NCBI GenBank assembly: GCA_025808375.1
Contig: CP061009.1
Location: forward strand, 558,001-622,000
DNA length: 64,000 nt
From: Duncaniella muricolitica
Lineage (GTDB): Bacteria; Bacteroidota; Bacteroidia; Bacteroidales; Muribaculaceae
Reading direction: 5' to 3'
Shown here: positions 1-7,400 of the stretch, in pieces
Position numbering within the stretch: the first letter of the stretch is position 1
How the letters are laid out: every line of letters begins with the position of its first letter
Position numbers and translations under genes: made by a program
The notes under the pieces: model-generated
The model's input: only the letters and a program-made list of their open reading frames with translations
The model's database searches: none
Told to the model about the DNA's origin: nothing

Positions 1-770
1 TTCTTACGGTCTTCATCGGAAAACTTGTGTTCCTTGTACTCGTCGAGCTTCTGCTCCTTGCGTATGAAGTGCGGCACAAGGCTGACATTACCCTCGCTGT
101 CTTTCTTGAAGGAGAGGCGGGCGTCCAGCTCGAAAGCCTCGCCGCCGAAATTGGGCGACACTTTCACCAAATCGGACTTGCCGTAGTTGAGCATCTTGGT
201 CAGGTCGCCGGACTTCTCAAGGTCGTCGCGTTTCACGCCCCATTTCTCTTCCAGCTCCTGCCAGTTGATCTTGCTCTCGTCGATGGGCTGGTAGCCCCGG
301 TTGCCCTGCGTCTGCTGCGGGCTTTCCTGATTCTGTTCATTTTTCTGTTCCATTTCTTCCTGTTTTTTAGGTTCTTCCTGTTTCTGTTCCTGCTTTTCAG
401 CCGCCTGTTCCTCCTGCACTTTCTTCTCGTAGCCGGAGGTGTCCACCTTGTGGGGCGCAAGCATCTCCTTGTTGCCGTCGGGGTCTTTCAGCAAGTCCTT
501 GATAACCTCCAGCAGTTTGTCGGCTTGGTCTGCCGCAATCCGGTAGAAACCGAAGCGGCTGGGTTCCTTACACTGCCGGAAGAAGTTCTTGAAGAAGTTG
601 TCCAGCACGTCGCCGTGGCGGTCGAATTGCAGGAAACTTTGCGCGTTCTCCGCTTTCGCGGGGGTGCGCTTGGGGGAGCCGTCGGCGTTCAGCCCGGCTA
701 CCACGCTGATTTCGCCCGTCTTCTCGTCACGGACAATCAGCACGTCCTTTTCGTCTTTTTTCTTTGCCAT
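1..770 (-). CDS. DUF4099/DUF3945-like mobile-element protein, 3' end outside window (orf3-like)
   Basis: The frame is open from ATG at 770 to the window edge, so about 256 N-terminal residues are visible. The protein starts MAKKKDEKDVLIVRDEKTGE. A highly charged Glu/Gln/Lys-rich linker at about residues 115-155 is followed by a segment around residues 165-240 (QELEEKWGVKRDDLEKSG) that resembles the DUF4099/DUF3945 proteins common on Bacteroides conjugative elements. In CTnDOT the gene at this place, orf3, lies between xis2d and the topoisomerase-like exc. The biochemical role is not established. It lies 19 bp downstream of the HTH gene and is probably cotranscribed with it. The family name is from recall of similar proteins; the reading frame is certain. 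Confidence 0.7.
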   Translation of the reverse strand, partial: MAKKKDEKDVLIVRDEKTGEISVVAGLNADGSPKRTPAKAENAQSFLQFDRHGDVLDNFFKNFFRQCKEPSRFGFYRIAADQADKLLEVIKDLLKDPDGNKEMLAPHKVDTSGYEKKVQEEQAAEKQEQKQEEPKKQEEMEQKNEQNQESPQQTQGNRGYQPIDESKINWQELEEKWGVKRDDLEKSGDLTKMLNYGKSDLVKVSPNFGGEAFELDARLSFKKDSEGNVSLVPHFIRKEQKLDEYKEHKFSDEDRK

Positions 771-789
771 CTGAAAAATGTTTTAATGG

Positions 790-1140
790 TTATTTTTGAA
801 AGAAATTATGGATACGAGCCTTGTAGAAGGCTATATCTTCTTTTTTGAAGTCCTTTACGTGTCCGGAAAGGAACGTCAGCACGTCCTCCTCGCTGTAATA
901 GGTCTTTTTGCCGAGCGTCTTGTACGGCAACGCGCCGGTGCTGCGGTAGCGTTGCAGGGTGCGCTTGCTGATCTGGAGCAGCATGCAGAGGTCCTGGTTG
1001 TCGAACATCCTGATACGGTCCATCGGGTCCGGGGCTTTGCCGGACGGCTGCAAGGAAAGCAGCAGTTCGTCCTGACGGTCGAGCCGTTCCGTCAGTTTCC
1101 GCATCCAGTCCTCGAAATTGTTTCGGGTAAGCAGTTCCAT
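790..1140 (-). CDS. Small excisionase-like HTH protein (Xis2d-like)
   Basis: This 116-residue protein has an N-terminal helical stretch (about 1-35) that may be a coiled coil. A winged-helix excisionase-like domain follows at about 45-95, with the core DLCMLLQISKRTLQRYRSTG and then a wing (LPYKTLGKKTYYSEEDV). This is the MerR/excisionase layout seen in small Bacteroides element proteins that bend attachment-site DNA during excision. Its stop is 19 bp upstream of the DUF3945-like start, and it begins 3 bp after the previous HTH gene ends, so the three look like one operon. By order and size it fits Xis2d of CTnDOT. The HTH fold is clear; the Xis2d role is inferred from context. Confidence 0.75.
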   Translation of the reverse strand: MELLTRNNFEDWMRKLTERLDRQDELLLSLQPSGKAPDPMDRIRMFDNQDLCMLLQISKRTLQRYRSTGALPYKTLGKKTYYSEEDVLTFLSGHVKDFKKEDIAFYKARIHNFFQK

Positions 1141-1143
1141 ACG

Positions 1144-1503
1144 TCACGTCCTCCTTCCTCTGGGTTTGCCGCCGCCCGTGCGCAGCGTGTGGTTGCGTTT
1201 CAGTTCCGTCGGTGTCGCCGCGTCCTCCACCACGGTGCAGTCCGCAAGCAGGCGGTCGATTTCCGATTGGCGGTAGCGGCACTTGCCGCGCAGCACGACA
1301 TAGCCGATGCGATGCTCGCTGCGCATGCGCTGGAGGGTGCGGCAACTCACGTTCAGCAGGTGCGCCGCCTCGCGGGTGGTGAGCAGCCTGTCGGGAGCTT
1401 CTTCCTTCCTCCCGCCGGAAACGGCACGCACGTGTGCCGCTATCTCGGCTATCTGTTCCGTCAATGCGGTGAAGGCGGAACTTTCCATTGTTATCACTTT
1501 CAT
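1144..1503 (-). CDS. Small excisionase-like HTH protein (Xis2c-like)
   Basis: I take ATG at 1503 (MKVITMESSAF) because the longer open frame from 1566 adds an unlikely leader. The product is then 119 residues. Residues around 40-90 contain LLTTREAAHLLNVSCRTLQR followed by a basic wing (GKCRYRQSEIDRLL), an excisionase-type DNA-binding domain. The tail is rich in Arg, Lys and Gly (about 105-119), which suits non-specific DNA contact. It is the first gene of a likely three-gene operon. In CTnDOT the first excision gene is xis2c, and this gene fits by order and size. Start choice between 1503 and the ATG five codons later is open. Confidence 0.72.
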   Translation of the reverse strand: MKVITMESSAFTALTEQIAEIAAHVRAVSGGRKEEAPDRLLTTREAAHLLNVSCRTLQRMRSEHRIGYVVLRGKCRYRQSEIDRLLADCTVVEDAATPTELKRNHTLRTGGGKPRGRRT

Positions 1504-1678
1504 ATTCAGTCCTTTCTTTTGGTTTCTGTGGCAAAATTCGGCAATAAACAAAAGGGGCTTTAACAACTCACTACGTGGCTCACGTAAGATTTTTACGGAT
1601 AATGGCTCTGTAACCCGGACAGACGGCGCAACAAGCTGCCTTTTAGCGGGAAACGATATGTGTTCACGGGGCTGGCGT

Positions 1679-1686
1679 TACCTTTG
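1679..1686 (+). promoter_or_regulatory. Candidate -7 box (TACCTTTG) for the plus-strand HTH pair
   Basis: TACCTTTG matches the Bacteroides -7 consensus TAnnTTTG and lies 25 bp before the ATG at 1712. No clear -33 TTTG is present at the right spacing. The gap 1504-1711 separates two divergent HTH gene sets and probably holds both promoters. Confidence 0.4.
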
Positions 1687-1711
1687 CGGCAAACTCTGAA
1701 ATGTTTTGCTT

Positions 1712-2005
1712 ATGGAAATAGTATCTATCGAGAAAAAGACCTTCGAGATGATGGTGGCGTCCTTCAACGCCCTCTCGGAGAAGGTTGCCGCCCTGAGGCG
1801 CAGGAGCGACGGAGGGCGGCTGGAAAGGTGGCTCACGGGCGAGGAGGTCTGCGGGCAGTTGAGGATCAGCCCGCGCACGTTGCAGACCTTGCGTGACAGG
1901 CGGCTTATCGGCTACTCGCAGATTAACCGCAGGTTCTATTACAAGCCGGAGGAGGTCAAAAGGCTCATTCCGCTTATCGGCACGCTCTATCCCGGCGCAA
2001 GATGA
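1712..2005 (+). CDS. Small excisionase-like HTH protein
   Basis: ATG at 1712 gives 97 residues (MEIVSIEKKTFEMMVASFNA). The open frame can be extended two codons to a TTG, which I reject. An N-terminal helix (about 1-30) precedes an HTH domain with LTGEEVCGQLRISPRTLQTL and a wing ending in a Tyr/Lys-rich strand (RRFYYKPEEVKRLI). The fold is the same as in its three small neighbours. It is divergent from the putative xis operon and 39 bp upstream of another HTH gene on the same strand. The role may be excision control or transcriptional regulation; the sequence does not decide between them. Confidence 0.72.
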   Translation: MEIVSIEKKTFEMMVASFNALSEKVAALRRRSDGGRLERWLTGEEVCGQLRISPRTLQTLRDRRLIGYSQINRRFYYKPEEVKRLIPLIGTLYPGAR

Positions 2006-2044
2006 TTTGATTTTTATTATTCACAACCCACTGAATCCGAAGTT

Positions 2045-2350
2045 ATGATGAACGAGAACAATGAAGTGTTTACGATGGAGGACGAGCCGCTTGCCACCGT
2101 GGTGCAGAATATGCGCAAAGGCTCGAAATGGCTCTCCGCCTTTCTGGAAAGTTACCGCCCGCCGCTGGACGGGGAGCGTTACCTGACGGACAGGGAGGTG
2201 GCGGTACTGCTCCGTGTCAGCCGCCGCACCTTGCAGGAGTACCGCAACAACAGGGTGCTGCCCTTTATCCTTTTAGGCGGGAAGGTGCTTTACCCCGAAT
2301 CGGGGCTGCGGGAACTGTTGGAAGCGAATTACCGCAAGCCGCTGGAATAA
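2045..2350 (+). CDS. Small excisionase-like HTH protein
   Basis: A 101-residue protein starting MMNENNEVFTMEDEPL. An acidic N-terminus and an amphipathic segment (about 15-40) lead into an HTH domain with YLTDREVAVLLRVSRRTLQE and a short wing (LPFILLGGKVLYPESGLREL). It follows the upstream HTH gene by 39 bp and ends just before a strong hairpin, so the two probably form one short transcript. Small tandem HTH genes like this are typical of Bacteroides mobile elements next to the integrase. The function beyond DNA binding is not known. Confidence 0.72.
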   Translation: MMNENNEVFTMEDEPLATVVQNMRKGSKWLSAFLESYRPPLDGERYLTDREVAVLLRVSRRTLQEYRNNRVLPFILLGGKVLYPESGLRELLEANYRKPLE

Positions 2351-2367
2351 AAGAAGCCTGAAAACGA

Positions 2368-2412
2368 AAAAAGGAAACGGACAACTCAAATTGGGCTGTC
2401 CGTTTCCTTTTT
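2368..2412. terminator. Strong hairpin terminator, likely bidirectional
   Basis: The inverted repeat AAGGAAACGGACA / TGTCCGTTTCCTT has an A-run before it and a T-run after it, as expected for a terminator working in both directions. It lies between the convergent HTH pair (plus) and the RhuM-like gene (minus). Confidence 0.85.
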
Positions 2413-2430
2413 GTTGGCACGTATGCGTGT

Positions 2431-2793
2431 TCAGCAATACCCGGCTTTTCCGTTCTGTATGAACATCACGTATGCCTGCCGCTTCTCCTTCGAGAGTGCC
2501 TTGCCCACCAGCCACGTGCGGAACACATGTGTGCAGTAAGTGTTCAGCCGGAAGGCGACGGGGATGATGATTTCAAGCGAGTAAACATCCGCGTACAGCC
2601 CGTTTTCAAGTTGTATGTAGCGGCACACTTCGTAATCGCTCAGCACGTCCGTCTTTAGAACGGCCCTGATGGCGGCGTTCACTGCCGGGACGCCCGTATG
2701 GAACAGCCCGGCGATTTCTCCGGCGGTCATCCATATCTCGTTACCGGTTACGCGGACCGCCTTGTCCTCTATGATGATTATGTCACGTTTCAT
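2431..2793 (-). CDS. RhuM-like N-terminal domain protein
   Basis: A 120-residue protein. The pattern NEIWMTAGEIAGLF (about residues 18-31), then a linker ending in DVLSDYEVCRYI and then VYSLEIIIPVAFRLNT resembles the N-terminal half of RhuM-family proteins (WLTQ..IAELF..., Y.LD.IISVGYRVNS..., FR.WAT). The C-terminal half seen in longer RhuM proteins is absent. The gene stops 12 bp after the integrase stop region and reads in the same direction, and such genes often accompany integrases on Bacteroides elements. The RhuM family has been named for virulence but its molecular role is unclear. The family match is moderate. Confidence 0.6.
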   Translation of the reverse strand: MKRDIIIIEDKAVRVTGNEIWMTAGEIAGLFHTGVPAVNAAIRAVLKTDVLSDYEVCRYIQLENGLYADVYSLEIIIPVAFRLNTYCTHVFRTWLVGKALSKEKRQAYVMFIQNGKAGYC

Positions 2794-2805
2794 GGCTTTT
2801 CTTTT

Positions 2806-4041
2806 TTAGATGGTGCAACCTGCAAATTCCTCAATCGTGTTCAATCTCGCGGCAAGGTTCTCCATGTCTTGGTTGAGCTTCTCTTTGGTTATTTTCGCGT
2901 ATATCTGCGTTGTCTTTATGCTCTTGTGCCCTAACATGGAACTTACCGTTTCAATGGGCACGCCGTTGGATAGGAACACCGTCGTGGCTGCCGTGTGGCG
3001 GCTCTGATGCCACGTGATATGCTTGGTGATGCCGCAACGCTTGGCGACGGCACGGATTCCGTACAGGCAGGTCATGTAGTGCGGCACGGGGAATATCCTC
3101 CCGTCCTCGCACAGACCCCGGTATTTGTCGATGATGCGCTTGGCTATGTCAAGCAGCCGGATATTGGAAACGACACCTGTTTTCTGGCGGTTGATGTTTA
3201 TCCACTCGTGTTCGTCGAAATAGGTGCGGATATTCTCTTCCGTCAGGTTGCGCATGTCGGCGAACGACAGACCCGTGAAAGCGCAGAACAGGTATAAATC
3301 ACGGTATAGCTCCTGCTTGGCGTTCTTCAGTTTGCCCTCCATCAGCAACCGGATTTCCTCTTTCGTCAGGAAGCTGCGGGTCGTTTCTTCCTTCTTGATT
3401 TCATACTCCCTGAACGGGTCGCGCGTGAGCCACTCGTTGTTGATGGCGATGAACACCATCGTCCGGAGCGGGCAGACATACAGCCACACGGTGTTGGTGC
3501 AGCAGTGTTTGTCAGTGCGCAGGAACATTTCAAAATCGGAAATGAAAGCGGGCGTAAGCTCTTTCAGGGCGATGTCCTTCACGCGGTAGCGGATGGTGAG
3601 GAACTCTTGCAGGTGCTTGTAAACGGTCTTGTACTTCAAGAGCGTGCCTTTGGCTTTCATGCCGGCCTCCACCTGTTTCTCGTAGTCCTCGTTGTGCTGC
3701 CGGAACACCTGCATCAGCGTGTGGTAGCGGTGTTCCAGTCCGAGAAAGGCGTTCTTGACCTTTTCCGCTGTGACGAAGTTGTCACGCTCCATGATTTCCT
3801 GATAATGTTTGTTGATGCGCACACGCATCTTATCGAGCATGCGGTTCGTTTCGAGGGCCGCCGAGCTTCTGCCCGTGACACGTCCCCCTTTGGTGTCCCA
3901 CAGCTTGGGATCGACGGTCAGTTTGCAGCTGAACTGCGTTTGGCTACCGTCCACCGTGATGCGTCCCATGACGGGCACTGTCCCGTCCTTTTTCACTACC
4001 TGACGCTTGAGATAGTAGATTACTGAAAATGTACTCTTCAT
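2806..4041 (-). CDS. int: IntDOT-like tyrosine recombinase (integrase)
   Basis: Starting at ATG 4041 (MKSTFSVIYYLKRQVVKKDG) gives 411 residues; the longer frame to 4233 is an upstream extension. An arm-binding domain (about 1-95), a core-binding SAM-like domain (about 105-205) and a catalytic domain (about 225-405) can be seen. Visible residues are R247, S259 (in FTGLSFADM), R285, K287, H345, R348, H372 and Tyr381 in TTQIYAKI. IntDOT also has a Ser in place of the usual first catalytic Arg, and its nucleophile is Y381, so the match is close. It should catalyse integration and excision of the element at a GTANNTTTGC core. Its 5' end faces the proposed element end 320 bp away. Confidence 0.93.
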   Translation of the reverse strand: MKSTFSVIYYLKRQVVKKDGTVPVMGRITVDGSQTQFSCKLTVDPKLWDTKGGRVTGRSSAALETNRMLDKMRVRINKHYQEIMERDNFVTAEKVKNAFLGLEHRYHTLMQVFRQHNEDYEKQVEAGMKAKGTLLKYKTVYKHLQEFLTIRYRVKDIALKELTPAFISDFEMFLRTDKHCCTNTVWLYVCPLRTMVFIAINNEWLTRDPFREYEIKKEETTRSFLTKEEIRLLMEGKLKNAKQELYRDLYLFCAFTGLSFADMRNLTEENIRTYFDEHEWININRQKTGVVSNIRLLDIAKRIIDKYRGLCEDGRIFPVPHYMTCLYGIRAVAKRCGITKHITWHQSRHTAATTVFLSNGVPIETVSSMLGHKSIKTTQIYAKITKEKLNQDMENLAARLNTIEEFAGCTI

Positions 4042-4338
4042 CGTCCTTAATTTTTTTAGGTTCAAAATTAGTTGGTGAAGAGTCCGGTGTCGGTACGCAA
4101 AACGGGGAGGAACGGCGCAATCTTTTTCCGTAACCGGATTTGTTGCGTGACTTGTCAATAACTCACTAATCCTTAACGTCTTGTTTCGCTGTCCGTGTCC
4201 GCTTGTCGCCCTTTCGGGCATGGTTACGGACAAGTAACGTAGCGGCGTCCTGATTTGGCTTCAGCGGTGATTGCGATGGCTTCACGAATAATCGGAAGCA
4301 CGACTGAAACCCCTGTAACTCAATTCTATCACTATATC
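4042..4338. other. Integrase upstream region, probable attachment-site arm DNA
   Basis: No gene is seen in this stretch between the integrase start and the next promoter. It contains several short inverted repeats, for example GTTAC-GGACAA-GTAAC near 4222. In this position arm-type binding sites for integrase and Xis proteins are expected, but I cannot assign them by eye. Confidence 0.45.
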
Positions 4339-4370
4339 TTTCCGCATTTCACTTTTTTGTAGTAACTTTG
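4339..4370 (+). promoter_or_regulatory. Promoter of the pectinesterase-pectate lyase gene
   Basis: TAACTTTG at 4363-4370 matches the -7 consensus. A weak -33 (TTTC, 4339-4342) lies 20 bp upstream. The start codon follows at 4403. If the element ends at 4371 or just before the core, the -33 part is element DNA. Confidence 0.6.
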
Positions 4371-4371
4371 C
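4362..4371. other. Candidate attachment core GTAACTTTGC
   Basis: GTAACTTTGC fits the CTnDOT-family core GTANNTTTGC exactly. It lies 320 bp beyond the start of an IntDOT-like integrase and just before chromosomal genes. Such cores overlap the Bacteroides -7 promoter box by nature, so a chance match is possible. The second attachment site is outside the window. Confidence 0.6.
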
Positions 4372-4402
4372 AAAGTAAAACCACACACTATCAGTCTTTA
4401 TC

Positions 4403-7400
4403 ATGAAAAAATTTTATTTTTTTGGCCGCACGGCTGTTATCGCGTCGGCGATTTTCGCGGTTTGTGCGCTCAGGCCGGTCAGTGTTTCAGCTATAGTTTG
4501 GAATGACCCGGCTTCGGTTGTTGAGCAATGGAGTAATGCTTCAACCTATCCTAAAGTAATCGATATCAATTTCAGCGATACGTCCTGGCCTAATACGTGG
4601 GGCAATTTCGGGACGTCCGAGAAGTGTCCGGAGCTGACGGACGGGGTGTATGTCAATGCTTCGCTTTCAACTCCGGTGGTGACTTCGCCGGAGGTTATGT
4701 ATCCGATTAATTTCCACAACTGTACTTTTGCCACAAAGGAGTCTTGCGACGGTCGCTCAGCTACAACTTCGGCTTTTGCCCGCTATTGCTACTACGACGG
4801 ACAGGGTGCCCCCAAATATAATGACTGGAAACAACCGGGCCATACCCATTATCTTGAGGATAATATACGTTATGACGATAAGGGTAAAATCGTCTATGGT
4901 GAGGCGGGATATGTGCAGATGTGTCGTGCGGCCGCCATTGACGGTGTGTCGCAGCACGGCTGGGTAGAGATTGACCATATTCCTTATGTGGAACGTGTGC
5001 AGTGGTCATGGTCGTCTACGTCATGGGGCCGCGGCATCAAGTGTGACATCAAGATTGGCGACGGCGAGTGGAAACCGCTCGTGTGGATGGGTTCTGAAAA
5101 GCATAAACAAAACTATTCTGTATTTGCCGATCAGGGCTATTTTATGGAAAATGTGATCGATGCCAAGGATGTGTCACTGCGCTGGCGCGTGTGGGACGGT
5201 GACGGCAAGCAGAATGCAGCCGACCAGGTGCAGACGGCTCCGTTTGACTGGCAGGCCATAGACCCTATGGCTCAGCGTCAGGCTCCGCGCGTGCATAAGA
5301 TACAGATTTTCGGTTCGGAAATCACAGCCGAACAGGCCGCTTATGCCAAGGCCAATCCGATAGGTGATGTCGGAGAGCTGTCGGACCTGGATAAATTTGG
5401 TTTTGCAGGTTCTGACTCCAAGCCTTCGCCCGACGCCAATGCACCGGTGGTGCTCTTGTATGTCAACCCCGACGGTTCGGGTGACTACGCAACCATACAG
5501 TCGGCCATCGATGCCGTGCCTTCGGGCTATCGCGGCATCATCTATATAGCTCCCGGAGTCTATGACGAGAATGTCTATGCCGGACGCAAGGGGGATGCTG
5601 ACAAGTTTATCTCACTCATAGGTTCTGACCCCGCCACGACGATACTCACCTCGTCGGTGAGCCGAGGCGGCGGTTCGACCAACACTTTCAACGACTGTGC
5701 GGCTCTCAATGTCTACACTCCGTGTTTTTATGCCGAGGGTCTGACCATACGCAACACTTCGGGCAACGTCGGTCAGGCCGAAGCCCTCTATACGGCGGGT
5801 GACGCCCATGTGTTCAAGAACTGCTATCTCTCAGGTTTTCAGGATACATACAAGGCCAATGTAGGTGCGCGCGGATATTTCAAGGGGTGTGTCATCGAGG
5901 GAGCCACCGACTTTATATATGACGGCGGTCTCGAATGGTTTGAGGACTGCGAGATACGTTCGCTCAAGGGTGGACAGTATATCACGGCACCCGCCTCGGC
6001 CGGTCTGACGATGAGCAGCGTGCTCTATCCCGAACTGAGCTCGGCACCTTTCTATGCAGGATTTTTCTTCAACGGATGCCGCCTCACGGCAGCCGACGGA
6101 GTGGGCGACGCTTCATATTATCTGGGCCGTCCGTGGGATGACCGTTCAGGCTCGATGTATATGAACTGCACACTGGGGGCGCATATCCGTCCCGAAGGAT
6201 GGTATATATGGAACGCCGACCCGTCGAAGGTGTCGCTCTATGAATATCGCAACATCACTCCCTCGGGCTCTCTTGCCGACACTTCGCGCCGCGCATCATT
6301 CTCGCGTCAGGCCTCGGAGGCAGAGGCAGAGGCTTATATGAATCCAGAGTTTCTCTTCAAGGCCATGTCGAAGACCACGTTTGACTACGAATCGACACTG
6401 CGCGGATGTGCCGCACCCTTCAACTTCAGCATCACAGCTTCGGCCATCACCTGGGAGGGTGACGACAAGACTGCCGGCTACATAATATATAAGGACGGAG
6501 TGTTGACAGCCGTGACCACGGAGGCCCGCATCATCAATCCCGACGCCATCGGCTCATACAGCGTGCGTGCCATCTCGGACAAGGGTGTGCTCTCGCCCGC
6601 AGTCAAGGCCGCGGACGCCACACAGGTGCTCGCGTTTCCGACGGCCGAAGGATTCGGCAAATATGCCTCAGGCGGCCGCGGCGGCAAGGTAGTGACCGTG
6701 ACCTCGCTTGCCGACGACGGCGGGGAGGGTACGCTCCGCTGGGCTTTCGGGCAGCATAAGGGTGAACCCATCACCATAGTGTTTGCTGTGAGCGGAGACA
6801 TCGCCCTCGCGAGCGAACTGCGCGTGAACCGTTCGGACTGGACGCTTGCAGGCCAGACAGCACCCGGCGACGGCATAGTAATCACACGCAACAAGGTGAA
6901 TCTTGGCGGCTCGCAAAACTTTATAGTGCGCAACGTAAGATTCCGCATAGGCCAGAAAAACATGGCCGGTGACATCCAGGCCGAAAACGCCTGTGCGGCC
7001 GAGAACTGCGCCAACTTTATCTTTGACCACTGCTCGTTTGGCTGGTCGGTAGAGGAAAACATGAACACAGCCGACTCGCACTTCCTCACCGTGCAATACT
7101 CCATCATCCACGAAGGACTCTATGACGCCGGCCACTCCAAGGGAGCGCGCGGATATGGCTGCCAGTGGGGCGGCTCGCCGGCCACATATCACCACAATCT
7201 CCTGGCTCACAACAACAGCCGTTCGGCCCGTATCAACGGAGCCCGCGGAGAGGACTATGTGGTGTTTATGGAGTATGCCAACAATGTCAACTATAACTAC
7301 GGCAAGCGTGGCGGATGTTACGGCGGAGAGAACACCGCGGCAGTATTATCGTATGACGGTAAGAACTCGGCCCACGAGTGTAACTTCATGGGCAACTACT

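Larger units (their letters stand above)
1..4371. mobile_element. End of a CTnDOT/CTnERL-type integrative conjugative element (runs off the left edge)
   Basis: The left 4.4 kb carries an IntDOT-like recombinase, a set of small excisionase-like HTH proteins and a DUF4099/DUF3945-like protein, all typical of Bacteroides conjugative elements. In CTnDOT the excision operon is xis2c-xis2d-orf3-exc, and the order here (two small HTH genes, then a larger gene reading out of the window) fits it. The right boundary is inferred from GTAACTTTGC at 4362-4371, which matches the known CTnDOT-family core GTANNTTTGC. The other end, the tra genes and any cargo lie outside the window. The element type is well supported; the exact boundary is inference. 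Confidence 0.75.

Noticed and set aside
27..848. Open frame on the plus strand over the left edge
   Set aside because: It is the shadow of the minus-strand DUF3945-like gene, with a low-complexity Phe/Leu-rich product from the antisense of a Glu/Lys-rich linker.
4042..4233. 64-residue N-terminal extension of the integrase
   Set aside because: The start at 4041 gives 411 residues with catalytic residues at IntDOT positions; the extension has no family-like sequence.
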